This document shows, one piece after another, positions 35,101 through 50,100 of a stretch of 64,000 bases of DNA. The position numbers were made by a program, and so were the translations under genes. The stretch is from Sipunculus nudus (taxonomy: Eukaryota; Annelida; Sipuncula; Golfingiida; Sipunculidae): contig CM049308.1 of NCBI GenBank assembly GCA_026874595.1, forward strand, positions 50,970,624 to 51,034,623. Reading direction: 5' to 3'. Under the pieces are notes generated by a model. It was not told the origin of the DNA and made no database searches. It saw only the letters and a program-made list of their open reading frames with translations. Position 1 is the stretch's first letter. Every line of letters starts with the position of its first letter.

Positions 35101-38100
35101 TCAGATGTAAACAGAATACCTGACTTTATAAGAACAGCTATTATTGAAATTAAACACATGTAAAGGGAAAACGGATATACAAGTTCTTTGAAATACATAA
35201 AATGAATTGCGGTGCCTTACACAAGCCATTGCCAAAAGGCTAGTCCGCTTCTAGAACTCTGTCATGACGGCTACTTAAGCGCTACTAATCACACAGTTTT
35301 TATCGTCTACTGAACATCTATTTTTTTCATGAATTTGCAATGGACATTTCATTGTTATTTTATCATTTGTTAAGCTTATGGTCACCATAGACGTGTATCT
35401 GTAATAATGAGGGGTGGCTCCATGATCTAGGCTGAAACAGTTTGGTTGACAAGTATGACCAGTGATGTCCTTGAACGCTGTGCGGTTTAAATTAGAAGAA
35501 ATATGGTTTGTCCTTTTATTGATACATTAGTCCGAAGCTAGTTGACTGTCCTCTGGTTGACAAATTATATTTTTTTGGTTAAGAAATAAATTTTATCAAT
35601 GGAAGAATGATTATATATGTATAAATAGGAAAATATATTGTTCATGATTCTAAACTATAAATACTTATATGTTTTGGGTCCATATCATATGATCAGTGAA
35701 GTATTATGATATGTATCACAGCCTAATATGATGTATCCTTGCAGCCCTAGTCATTTTATCATTAGGTTTATGTTTTAATATATTTTGTTTACAGCTGATG
35801 AAGACCAGCGCCTCATCCCTGAAACAATGGACAGTGACTGCTTGGCCCAGTGCTGGTTTCGTTTTCTTCATATACTCGGCAACCCTGTTGATCTGAGCAG
35901 GCCTCACAATGTCAGCAACACCCCCAAGTTCATGCAGATGGCCTTGACTGCTGACCCAGTCATTGACCCTCATCAGCATGAATGTCTGCGAGTTCTACCA
36001 ATCATCTTCCAAAAGGCCATGAAGGGAATCTCCTCTCTAGTCGATGCCTTCTTAGGTAATAATGGTCAAAAGATTGGATAATGTATTCAGACATTTTTCA
36101 TATATACCAATATTAGTTTAAATATTACAGTAAAATGGTGATAACTTATTAAATCAGCTAGACTTAAAGAGAAATCATTGAGAGTCACCTTTTGAAAGTC
36201 AAGTGACTTCTGATAAAATGAGAAAATACTAAAGTCTGTTCCAGCACCCCTGTCCACCTGTTTTTTTGCGATTATTTTTTTTTGCGAGTCAAAGGAACAC
36301 CAACACTTTTGTCTTTGGTCTTATTATGGAAATAATAGCCTACCTTATGGCATTTTGCTGTAAACAATTTAAAACCATTTTATGAGTAACTAGTCTATTC
36401 TATAGTGACATCTTTCCAGTAATTTGTGAAATAGGCATATCAGGAATATTAATGACGTCATAATAGCTGTGACGTATTAAAGAGGCACCAACATTCATTG
36501 GACCAATGATCAAGAGCTGCTGACCTCTGTTTACAGTGAGACTTGTATTCTCCATGTGCACATGCTTCACTGTTTCATCACATTACTTTATAACCATATC
36601 CAAGGAGGTTAAACAAGGGCCATTTATTAGGGACGCCATGAACCACAGATATATATGAGACAGGTCAACCAGGCGGTAAAGTAAATAATATTTATGTTGT
36701 GAGCAAGTAAGGTACCAAAAATTACGCATTTGCCTCTTTATGCCATTGGTGCAAATTTTGTTTGGCAAGTTTGTCTTATGTAGAGGTAATCGCAAAAAAT
36801 CAGGTTGACAGGGGCAGTGGAACGGATTATTGTCTTATTATGTTGTTTGCCAGTACAGTTGGTACTTTTACATATTATGTAAAATTCTCTGGTACAGTAT
36901 TTCACTGTACCTCTACACTGGAGGTGTAGGTCTGAATACATAACAGGGGTTGTAGGGTATGCGGTATGAACACAGAGGTGCTGGGATTATGGTTTAATGA
37001 CTAAGGGAGCCCTGAAAGTTCTTCTCTGTTCTACTAACATTTGTGTCATTGCCCTTTCAACAGCAAAGATTTGCAAGTACATGTAGTCCAATTGAAAAAA
37101 TTTTGACACAAGCAAACATTTATGCAGCCAGGATCCTCAGGATGACACTGATTTGAATATATATTGAATATATTTGTATATGAACTCAACTTGTGGACAA
37201 AAAATAGATAAAATGTACTCTGTGTGATTTCCTACCTCTTCCACCTTCAATATGTTAGAGATTATCTTCTGTCTTGAAAAAGGTCATTTTCATCTTTTGA
37301 CTTAAGTGGTCATGATAGGTCCATGTATGAACTTGAAGCTGTTTTTCTCACCTCAGGTTACAGTCCATCAATTTAATAAGCTAGTAATTGCTTGTCTAGT
37401 TTGAAAAGGAGATATTATGATCTTGATTAAATTATAATTCTCAGACTGCTTAGGAACCAATAGAGTGAAAAAATAAAGTCAGATTACTGGCATAGTAATG
37501 ATAATTTTTTCTTGATGTACTTTTGCTTTTTCTGTCAACACCCAATACTTTATATGTCATTTGAGAAGTCATGTGATACACGGTATTAATTATGCCAACA
37601 ATATAGTCAGATGTATGACCAGCAAGCTCATTGCAGCATGAAAACACAGAAAATACAGAATATGTATTAACACACAATATCAGCATACTATGGGCATACA
37701 ATGTTTTATTAGTAAACAGTGTTAATGCACCATAATATTTGCTTAAACATTAGTTAGAAACATTTAAAAAATCTGTTGAAGTGTATTTTATAACAGCACC
37801 ATACCACTCTTTTGCATCCAAATACATTACATAGATGCTTTGCTTTGCAGGAACAAATTATGCTTTACGACCTAGCAGTCACAGTCAGCTTGGCCATTCT
37901 GCCACCCTGCCAGCCTCCCACCAGGCTCTTCATTCTGCTGGCACACCTCCCCACCAGAGGAAAAACAAAACTCCCTCACTCATCCCTCCAACCTCATCAA
38001 AAGGTGACATGGTTACTGCATGCGAGTCTGTTTATATATGTTTGTGTGTGTGTGTGTGTGCACGCACTAAAGTACCTTGTATCAGTCTTTGAAACCTTGT

Positions 38101-41100
38101 ATATGAAAGGCATCATTATACAGCAAGTGAACATGATACCTGCTTAATACACATCATTTATGAGAGAAGCTGCTGAAATTGATAATTGATATATCTAAAT
38201 CATTTCCTCTGCAAATATTATCCTTTATTCTTCTGTATATTGTAGACTTGTTGAATTGAACTTTACTATGAACATGTTCTTGCTTTTTGTAGTATAATCA
38301 TGGCAGCATAACATTTCATGAATGGAGTTATATTATGGTCTATGACTGGAACAGCCGGTATATGTTTAATGGTTTAACAAAGCCAATATATGTATGACAG
38401 TGACTGATATGTTATTATGCAGTTTAGATTTCAGAATTTACACCTTTTCCCAGGGAGCTTGGCAAAACACTGTTCCCCATGCTAGTAGCTTTGAATTGAA
38501 CTGAAGCCCTTTAAATGAATGTAAAATCCTATTCTTGAGCTAAACATCCATATTCCTTCCCTTACCTGCTATGTAATTCTCAACCCACTACCCAACATAA
38601 TCACCAACCACAAGTGGGCATTAAATACTTCTAATAAGAAGCTGCTTCATGGTAAAAAATTATGTCTCTGTAACCTCACCAGCCATTAGAAATCAGGTTA
38701 CCTTGGCCTCACCGACCATTAGAATTTAGGTAACTGGCCTCACCAACCATTAGAATTTAGGTAACTGTGGCCTCACCAACCATTAGAATTTAGGTAACTG
38801 TGGCCTCATGAACCATTAGAATTAAAGTAACTGTGGCCTCAGTCATCTTGAGAATTTAGGCCACTGTAACCTTAACGTTTTCTCATACATTTTGGTTTTA
38901 ATGGGGATGGGTCAACTGTATTTACTAGACATAGAAGTACTAACCAGACTACTAACACTTGACTAATGTTTTATTCTTTTATTTTATGGTATTTTTGCTG
39001 AATTTTCTAATAATATTTACACCAATGATTTAAATGTTTAGTGTGAACAAATTTGCAATATTTTATGAGAAGTATGTCATTGAATGTTTCTTTATAGAGA
39101 GAATATCTGCATAGTGCTGTTAGGTTAGCACAAGGCCACACAACTTTATCAGCTCCATATTAAATAAAATGAAAACCTGAGCCAAAAATCACATCTTAAT
39201 TGTAAATTAGTTCAACATATTTTTTTTTTGTTCACCAGATTTGTGAGTCATTGAAACTTATAAGCATAGCTGCTCAGCTTGATTCCTGATTGCCATAAAC
39301 AGTACCATTGTTAATTATAATATTGATTAAAAACAGGTTCCACCAAGAGCAGCACATCCAAAACGTTGGCTCAGACACCTTCAGGCAGTCCAACACAACA
39401 CATCAAACCCACCAAACTGTCTCTGGCTGCCGGCCGACCTACTGTCAACAGTGTCCTGCATATGTTTGGAGCGTGGCTGTTTGAGGCGTCTCTCACTGGG
39501 GTCCATGTGTACGGAGCCCATGCAAACAGTAAGTCACAGCACTTGTGGTCTTCTCAGTTTTTATCGGTAGATGCAGCTTGTCTTTTTGGTCTGAGTTAGC
39601 TTAAGAAATAATTGTTCACCACTAATAAACAAACTGACAGTTAGTTATTGTAGGATGCCTTTAAGGAAAGACTCTGAATACTTTTCTCGACACTTGACCT
39701 AATATATTATGATAAACATGTTTACAAATGAAAATACAATCTAATTACAACAACATTATATTCAGTTATGGCATTATTCATAAGATATTCTGTTTATTTG
39801 CATCCTGTATGATTGTATCCGTGTGAGATTTAACCATTGATACAGATTACCTTTCAGGATCTCTCCTTGGTATTAAAATGGTTGAGGCTAAATTTGTAAC
39901 ATGGACTATGCATGGCTTTCATATCTTCATTAGAAAGGTGAATTTTTAATACAAAAGTTGCATTTCTATACATTAAAAGCTACTGTTAGGCAGCTTGATT
40001 AGAGCAGGTACATGCTAGATAGCCTGGAGTAAGGTACTGCTATGGAGGGTTTGTCACTGAGTATTATATATACCTGCATGTGTAGCTGCATGCAAAGATG
40101 TCCCTATCTTTATTTGATGAATATTACTATTCAGTCAGCATTGTAAGTCATATGTTTTTCAGGGGTTCACTAATGTCATTTATTGTTCAATTTACTGCCC
40201 TCCAGTTCCGGAAATGTTCCTTCCATGGCCAACACCATGTAAGACCAATCTCGCTGTTGTGACATACCTATGTTGTTCAGTGGTTAGCTGTAGGGTGTCG
40301 CCACCTTCCTATTGGTGTTGTGTAGATTATATCCACCCAGCAGTTTTCAAAGGAAATAATGTATAAATGCCATGCAATAATAAATGTAATAAACCCTGAA
40401 TGTTTTGGTATACTGTTCTTAGATATAGCCTGAAACTTCTGAAAAGGGGAGAGATTTTACAGAAAGAATAAGGCTATAAAGCCTTGCTGTTTCTCTTTTA
40501 AACTCCCATTGTTGCACAAAATACAGTATACTTGTAATAAAGAGAACTGTTTGATTGAAGTATAATGATATATTAATACATTGTATATCAGTGTTGTGAC
40601 TAAAATGAACAACCCCCACACACTTACATACAAAAACTAATGTATCACACATAAAGCAGGACTTTATTGTATCCGCCAAAACAAAGTTTTGCGGATACTA
40701 TGTTTTTGACTGGGTTCCGCCGCTGCCGCATTCGTTTCCGGAGAACTTCTCTGAGACTACTGGACTGATTTTGAGGAAACTTACACCAATTATCGGGTCA
40801 CATGTGAACTGGTGCCTAACCAATTGCCATTGACCTCTGACCTTTCCTCTCTGCCCAGCGTCGATTGTGCGTCTGTTTCCAAACATAAACCCACATATCT
40901 TGGGAACCGTTTGACCAATCAGGAAAAAAATTTTGTACAAATGTAGCCCTTGGATAGCTTTATAACATACACAAAAAATGTTGGCACCACCTGCAACCAT
41001 GTTTGCACAGTGTCCATCTGTTCGTCTGCCTTGGGTTAAAATCACTCACATCTCTGCAGTGCTTTGACTAATTCACCAGAAATTTGGCATGAGTATACAT

Positions 41101-44100
41101 CCTGGAAAGCTTTCTTGATTTTATGACAAGTGGCGCCACCTACATTCAAGTTCACGCTGCAGACATCCAAGCTCATATCTCGGGAACCGTTTGACCAATT
41201 GGGCCAAAATTGTGCATGTGAATAGATCTCACATAGCTCTTTATCTTACACAAAACTGGTGGCGCCACCTGCAACCATTTTTGCACAGCGTCCATCTGTT
41301 TGTCTGCTGTGGGATAAAATCACTCATATCTCGGCAGTGGTTTCACATACCTGCCTAAAATTTTGCAGGTTTACACATCCTGAACAGCTTTCTTGATTTT
41401 ATGACAGGTGCGCCACCTACATTCACGTTCATGCTGCAGACATCCAAGCTCATATCTCGGGAACCATTTGACCGATTGGGCCAAAATTTTGCATATTTAT
41501 ACATCTCACATAGCTCTTTATCATACGCAGAACTGGTGGCGCCACCTGCAACCATTTTTGCACACCATCCCTCTGTTTGTCTGCCGTTGGATAAAATTAC
41601 TCATAACTTGGCTGTGGTTTTACATATCTGCCTAAAATTTTGCATATTTATACATCCTGGACAGCTTTCTTAATTTTATGACAGGTGGCACCACCTACAT
41701 TCTAGTTTACACTGCAGACATCCAAGCTCATATCTCGGGAACTGTTTGACCGATTGGGCCAAAATATTGCATGTGTATAAATCTCACATAGCTATTTATC
41801 ATACACAAAACTGGAGGGGCCACCTGCAACCATTGTTGCACAGCGTCCCTCTGTTTGTCTGCTGTTGGCTAAAATCACTCATATCTGAGTAGTGGTTTGA
41901 CTTATCTGCCTAAAATGTTGCGTGTTTATACATCTTGGTTAGCTTTCTCAATTTTTTTGGCAGGTGGCGCCACCTACATACACATTTCGGCTGCAGACAT
42001 CCATGCTAATATGCAACACACCTCACTCTATTTCCCCTTTCCACTCAATCCATGCCTCACATCACCAGTTCCACTCTGATATTGGGGGATACATGTAGTC
42101 GCTTGTCGACTACCCATATTCTAGTTAAATTACATGATTCTCTTTATTCTATTTATTTTTTGGCAGAATTGGAACAGCTGCTTTTAAGGTGTTTTAAAAT
42201 ATAGTTTCCTCAGTCAAATACTGAACACTTTTCAAGGTAATATATTATCTGACCCTATAAACACATATTATGTGTTTTAGCTTCTCTCTGAATGGGTAGC
42301 TTTCTTCTCTAGCATGTTGCTGAGTTTAATTAGCTACAGGTGGCCAAGTCAAGTAGCTTTGGACAAAGTTGACATTATTTGATTTTAAATGACAATGTAA
42401 CCAAATAAAGAGATGAACTGATGAAGACAGTACAGTAACTTAAACAATGTCATCTATGTGAGAACATAGAGATATTAGAGAATAGTTTCATATAAGTATG
42501 GTTAATAAACAGAAATCACACACATTTGATAATTGAAATCTGTGAAATCTGTTTGGAATTACCCCAAAAGTATTATAGTATATTTTCCTTGAAAATAATA
42601 GTATAAATTTATAATTAATGGTAGCTTAAGGGTTCACAACAACTGTAGGCAAATGATAATTCTAATAGCTTTGCCTGTTTTTTAGTATTGCATGTGTTTT
42701 ATTGCATGTTTACTAGAGGTGTCTTTGCATGATGGTGTTTTTATTTACACAGTGGCTTTTGGTGTCTTCTTAACTTTAAAACTTATCTGATGTACATGAT
42801 TATTACTCTCAGTAGAACACCTGTTTTCATAGATCTTAATATGGTTAGAAACTCAGAATGTCAGCTTCATAAGGACCTCATCTGAGCCAGCAATATTTTC
42901 AATGAACCACTTTAACAGGGGTTTTCATTGAGGTTTTTCACCATTGTCAAATGCTCATAGTAACTGTTGATGGTGCATTTGGAAATAAAAGATGCATGTT
43001 GCTTTAACAATTAGATGTAGTTTGTCATCTCTGCTAATGACCTCTTCATCATTATTATAATTTTTAATTAAGTATTTGGTGTGGAATGATACAAGTTTCT
43101 TTAATTATGACTAACTTTGAATCTTGTTAAAACTTTAATGATGAACACATTTTGGCTTATGTTAATGTAAACATCATTTACTTTTAATCTTTGTGCTGCT
43201 CAGCCCAGGGGTTTGTTGGATTGATTTCCAACACAGATTCATAGGAAATAGTAATATTAATTGTTGATCTACATTCATATTGATCATAATGCCTGCCTGC
43301 AGAATTCATCAAAGTTTCGTGATCAATGTAGTGCTGTTCTGTGTTTGATATTTGAATTTTGCTGTTAAATTAAAGTTGCATTTTTGTTGTGTGAAAGCAT
43401 TAAACCTGTCTACATGTTAAATGTATTTACAAGGGAACATTTCTTACACCATTTTGTTGAAGGTTGAAGTTATATTTTCATGCATAGAGTATGTGTGAAA
43501 TAATGAATTGCTGTGCAACATCTTGTCATTTTAGTGTCCAACTTTGGCTTTCACAAATATACATCCTTGTACTCTCTACAAATGATACTATAAACATGTC
43601 GGCATGTATCTAATAATGGGGTTTTAAGCTTGATGCTGTACTTTGTTCATATGACATTCATATAATTATCAACCTTAATGACTCGTCATTTCTGTGTTTA
43701 ATAGTAATTGTTGATAATCTCATAATTTAATTCATGTCTAACAGCTTATGTATATGTAGAATAATAGCCTGCTGTTTCATTGATCAACGATGTATTTACT
43801 TTGTTTTAACAGAATCAATTCAGAATTGTATTACCACAATTATCATTTTTAACAAAGTTAATTAAATCAGAATTTGCTTGACTGAATAATGGAATTGCAG
43901 AAATTTTTTATCATGAAATTATGCTTATATGCCCCATTTGATGTATAAATTAATAACATGTTTTAAAAAATTCCATTTTAAGCTAAAGGGCTTTAAAAAA
44001 TATTACTACACTTATGAAATAAAAAGCTTTAGTAAAAAAGACATTGAAATTATATTGACTTTGATTACTCAAAAAGGCTGTACTAGTAGGACATTACATT

Positions 44101-47100
44101 CTTTGGTATTAATCAATCTGCACGTTTTTGTCAAGCAAATTCACAGTTATGTAATTTATATTTACATTATCTATCTGAATAATTATTCTCATATTTGAGA
44201 TAACATGGTATGTGCATTTCTGTTGCCATGGTAACATGCTCAGCTGTCTCTGTAGGACCTCCACGTACACTCGCTGCCTCTGAGAATGTAACACTAGTAC
44301 TGGGTGTTGGGGACTCTGCACTTGGGGACTATAATCTTAGTCTGGTACTGTGAATCTAGGACTGTAATATCAATGCTTTGTATGTTAATACTGTGGTAGT
44401 TTTGTTTGTCCTGCTTGGTGCTTTCTGCTGCTTCTGTTTGGTGGCTGGTGTCTTGTTAATTTTACCGCACTTATGGACTTCTGCTTCATGACTGTGAAAA
44501 CAGAAATCAGATCAACATTTCCCAAAAAGCAACATTCAATCAATCTATCAATAATTAATCATTTTCAATTAAATAATATATGCAAGTCTGATCAGTTGTT
44601 AAAAGGTGAGATATTTAAAGAAGATCATATAAAATTAGGTTCCTGTTAGGTTGTAAATTGAATTTTGACAAACAAATTTTTGTTTAACTAAAGTTAAATG
44701 GAGAGAACTCTTGCAGAAACTGAATTAAAGTGATATACTGAAAGATGACAGAGTGTAAATTGAAATTGTACATATTAAAAGTGCATTATCCTGGTTAAAC
44801 CATATAAGCAAAATTTTAAGCATAAGTTCTTTTATATCCAACTTAGGATCCTTTGATCACAGACAAAAAAGAAATGAAGTATTTGCCTAATTTGTCTTTG
44901 CTGGTCATAAGAATTGTGATTCTATAAAGTAATAGCCATCATATTGTATACGACCTCCATGCTGTCAGTGACTTAATGTTGATAGGATTAATGCAAAGGC
45001 TGCACATCTTGTGTAATGGTACACACACTGCTCATACTTCATGTATAACTGTGTGTACCAGTACATGTTCATTGCTCACAGTAAACTTTTTTGGCTGGTC
45101 TTCATTTTCTCTCCTTGTGTCATACCCATTTTATTAGGGCACCACTTGAAAAGCAGTGCCCTATAGTGATCACCGTGTCAGTCCATCCTTCTGTCCTTCA
45201 GTTGGTCCGTCCATCCGTCCTTCCCTCCTTCCGTACTTACTTCCTACCGTCAGTGACGCTTTCTTTTGCGCGCAATAACTCAACAGCAACACACTGCAGC
45301 TTTCCCGAATTCACATGGATGATTGGTACCTATAAGGGCTCCAGACGAATTACACACTTGTTTGAATTCCATTATGGGTACCACAGCCCAATGGCTGATT
45401 TCCTTTTGCACACAATAATTCAAGAACAGAATACTGCAGCTTTCCCAAATTCACAGGGATGATTGGTACCTATGAGGGGTCAAGACCTGTCAAATTACAG
45501 ACTTGTCGGAATTCCAATATGACCACAGCCTAATCCCAGACTTTCTTTCAAATGGGCTATTTCAAAAACAACCTACTGCAGCTTTCCCAAATTCACAGAG
45601 ATGATTGGTAGCTATACTGGATTCACACTTATTGAATTACAGACCTATCAGAATTTCATTATGGCTGCTACAGCCTATTAGCTGATTTTCTTTAGCGCCA
45701 GATTACTCAACAACAACCTACTGCAGCTTTCCCAAATTCACAGGGATGATTGGTACATATGAGGACTCCAGACCTATTGAATTACAGACCTGTTGTAATT
45801 GCAATATTGCTGCCACAGCCTGATCACTGATTTCCTTTTACATGCGTAACTCAACAACAACCTACTGCAGCTTTCCAAATTCCTCAGGGATCATTGGTAC
45901 CTCAAAATCAAATATAGCTAACAGACTACATTCAGTGATTTCCTATTGCACACATTGTTTCAGGCATATCTTCTTTAATATCATTTGATCCAGTAGGATT
46001 TTTTCCCTCATGCATATGGATAAAAACCTGTTTCTGTTTGTCATATTTTTCACATTTAACTTAATTTTTCACCCATATGTAAACTAGTCCAGCACTAGCA
46101 GAAAGGCGGGGCCCTCTGAGGACCATTGTCCGACCACATCTAGTTTCATTTTACTTTTAAAATTGTTTCTATTTTGTTTTGGGAAGAGTTTATATTATTT
46201 GAGGAGTAATATTGGTGGGTCCTTTATATCATCTTTTAAAATTCTCATATGCTAAAAAATTTTAAATATATTCTAGGAAATGAGGGAATAAAAGTGAAGT
46301 TAAATTAAAAACAGTTAAAGTAGTAAAATCAGGAAAATTATTTAAAGATATTGATTTTTACTTTAAATTCAAATACAGTAAACAACAACAACAACTAATC
46401 TATGGCAGACAACATATATATTTTGGATAATAGTGATTTTAAGTATAAATTCTCCATAAAAAAATAGAATATTCATTTAAATTACATCTGACATATACTG
46501 TGATGAAATATTGTGTTTATAATCCCCATGCTTCTGACACTAAAAGGTTAATGAAAAGTGGATCTTCTCTATGTAGGTGTTTTTATCATTTGATCAATTC
46601 ATTTGCTATCTATTTTATCAGAAAACAAGAAGTTATTTCGTGTCTTCTTAAATTTTTGATAAATGAGTAAAAAGGTTCACAGATTGCCTTTTCTAACAAT
46701 ACTGTTACATTTGGGAGTTTGGTGCAATGAAAACAATGCATTTGGTATTCAAATAACTACTTTAAAATAGTCTTTCAATAACACTTGAAATTCTTATATG
46801 TATCAGCGAACCATATGTATAATAGTTCTGAATGTAAACCATGTCAAAATTCTTACTAAATGGAAGACTTTCAATCTTAGCTGGCTCCATCAGTTGCCAG
46901 ACATTTGTTTTTATGTAAGCTTCATGTAGGGCAGTCCCATTCCATAATCCAGCCCAGGACTAAGGGCTGGTCATATTACTGCACAAAAGAGTCAGACTCA
47001 TAGACATTAGTGTACTTACCTGTCCATCAATAACAAGATGGATGGTGCTAAAAAACCTGTACAAAATTCTCGTATCTACCTGCCATTGTCATGTCATTGA

Positions 47101-50100
47101 AATATTTCATATATGCTGGAAAGTGCTTTTATTTCACAGGTTTATAAAATCCTCAAGGCATATTGATTAATTGGGCAGTGATACAGACAGTTGCCATTAA
47201 GGGGGTATATTTCCCTTATTAATGGTAAATACTGTAAAGACAAAAAAACCTTGATATATTTGATCTCTCTTAAATTGCATAATTCCCTGAAAAATATACT
47301 TTCATTAAAACTTGGTAAAACTTGAATGTGTCAAATCTGAGGTATGTTCTCTTGACAGTGTCTTCAACTTCAAGGAATTTACTGCAGTGAGGAACATACG
47401 GCTGATCACCTTTATATTGAAGTGTTTGACACATATCACCAATTTGATATGTGGGAATGGGTGGCTGGGGAGTTGGGGTGTTGAGCATGATATTAATCTA
47501 TAAGGCATTTTAGACTTTGAAAGGAGTTGTATTTTTTGGTTCATGTTAGTTTGTCATGGTGAATGTTGCTTTCCTGTAAGCTTTTTTATTTAAACATATA
47601 CCAGCACGTGGCAGTGTTATATAATATGGCTAGATATGTGGCGTCATGATAATCTCCACCAGGGGGCAGTAGTAGACAGACTTGCTTGTTGTACATGCGG
47701 AGGCAGCATGGTTGTATGTGGTGGCTTTACAGCTTCAGCTAAACGTCGGACGGCGTCGTTCCGACTGACCAGTGACGGAGAGAGGTCTTCTTCTTCAGCG
47801 GTAGAAGACCCGTCAATCATGGGACCAAACCTGTACCAGGCGGGTCGAGCGGAGGCATGTGGGACGCTGTGCCGGATATTCTCCTCGCATAAAACAGGAG
47901 AGGTCATCAAGCCTGTGTACCTGACCCGCTTTTATACAGCCATCTACTATGGCCTGCAGAGTAATGTAAGTTAAACAAAAGATGATCAGTCCCAGCTGGC
48001 TTCCATGATTAACCTTTGTTATGACTAATGTTGTAGCAGTTAATGTTTCAGGGCTTGATTAAATGACGAGTTTTAGATGGTCCTGAACTGGTTTTCCTTT
48101 GGCAGAGTTCACAAACATAATTATGTTTTATTATTAATTAAACCTCAAGGTGAGACATTTTCAGTGCCATCAAGTTTTGTCATTGTTGTGAGCTGCAGTT
48201 GTCTGTTGGGTATCTTGGGAACTGGATAATTTTTGAAGGGCTTATACTTCACCTAAAATTTGAAACAAAATTGTTTTTACAAAAATCTTGGATGAACTTG
48301 AAAATTAATGACCTTGACCTTGATCTCCAATGTGAAATCTGCTGAAATGAAAATTTTTCTGAACCCCATAACTTTGAACTTTTGCATATTTTTGTTTGAA
48401 AACATTTGACCTTGAACAGGACTTCAGGGTCAAATAAGCCAAATTAAAGTTCATAACTAGGATTTCTTGCAGACAAAGTAACTAATGAAATGAGTATTTC
48501 ATAAATTTCCCTCAAATTTTACACACAAGTTGCTTCCACTGAATTTCAATATTGACATACACCTGTTTTTGTATCTGGAAAAAAAGCCTTTTTTTGGGGG
48601 TGGGGGGGGGGGGGGGGGATGTGGCTGATATAGACCATTAACATATAAGCCTTATTATAAAACATTTCACAGTGCCTGAGTAACAGGGTAGACCAGACTT
48701 TGCTGTAGATAGGTAATTCATGGATCACTGACACATGACAGCTATCAACTCTTACTCCAGACAAATGGTGAGGTTCTCGCGAGCATCATAATTAACGCAG
48801 CTGACCTGATGCGGGTAGACCTGGATGGTGTACTTGTGCTGGTTCCATCACTTCTAGGAGCCCTGGAGGCCATTCTCACAGACCTTTCTCCAAAATTCAG
48901 GTAAATTCTTCAATACTGAGAAATATGATGTCCATTGGACTTAACTGGTTTCACCGTCAATGATTTCAGTTACAATAGATTATGACCTATTAAATTTTGA
49001 TGTCATTTAGTGAAACAAATGTTGAATTTGTATTTATGTGTCATCATTTAAGTGTTGGAGAAAGGAGCATAAATCCACAGAGGATGTTTGTAACTTAAGC
49101 ATACATAGCAATATGTCCATCAGGGCTTTCTTAAACAGTTGTAAAAAGCAGTCAGCTGATTAATTTTGTATATGTAAACAGATGTTTGAATGAAAGGTTC
49201 AGCCTTAACATGGTCTCAGAGGGTTAAATAAGTTGATGAAATCAAGGAAACCTTGTACTCATCTGAGAAAAATGATTTCATTTATTCTCCATAAAACATT
49301 AGTGTACATCAAGACACCTTTCAGACATACCGGAAGCAGTTTCACTATTGATGTAAATATAAAGATGCTCATGTATTCTTCAAACTTTCTTTGGAATTGG
49401 TACAGTGTCAAAATGAGGTGAAACTCCACCAATATGAGTATCACAGATGTTTTGTAAATGTAATATCATCAGATGACCAAAGTGTATTTCAGTTAAAAAA
49501 GTTTGGCATTATAGCAGCATTCCTTTATGTAACTGATTCTGTTATTTCTAGGCAAAACGATTAGAGTCTTGTTTCTATGGTGCTGTTAGCAGCACCTGTT
49601 TTATCAGTGGCACCTGATTTACAGTTTGTGACAGTGCATGGTGACTTTGTTCACTCAAACCACGTTTCTATAATTGTAGGTGTGACTTTATCAGCCCTGT
49701 TGACCTGAGAAGGTCATCCATACATCTACTGATGTCAATACTAGCCTTACCTCTTCATTTCAAGGACACACCAGTCAAAGGTTACTGCAGTCAAACTTTA
49801 CATGAATCATCTAAATATTTTGTCATTTTATAATCAATTAATGTCAAAACTAAATAAAAATTAAGAATTGTTCTTTCAGAAACTGAAAAACTTACATTGA
49901 ATTATTTGAATTCCAAAGTTTTGAGAGAAACCTAATAATTTATTATTAAATTTGCATTGTGGTCATCATGGGAAGATTATCAGATTATCTTTAAATTATT
50001 ATATTTGTCAGTGTCACAGTAATTAAATATTTGTGTCTTATCTTTGACTTTCCTTACTATTTAGGTTAATATGATGATTTCCACTGCTGCTTAACATATG

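Noticed and set aside
44256-44351. Segment after CTGTCTCTGTAG that is open for about 30 codons
   Set aside because: Ends in a stop without a donor. The exon 8 to exon 9 join already matches the family in length and phase.
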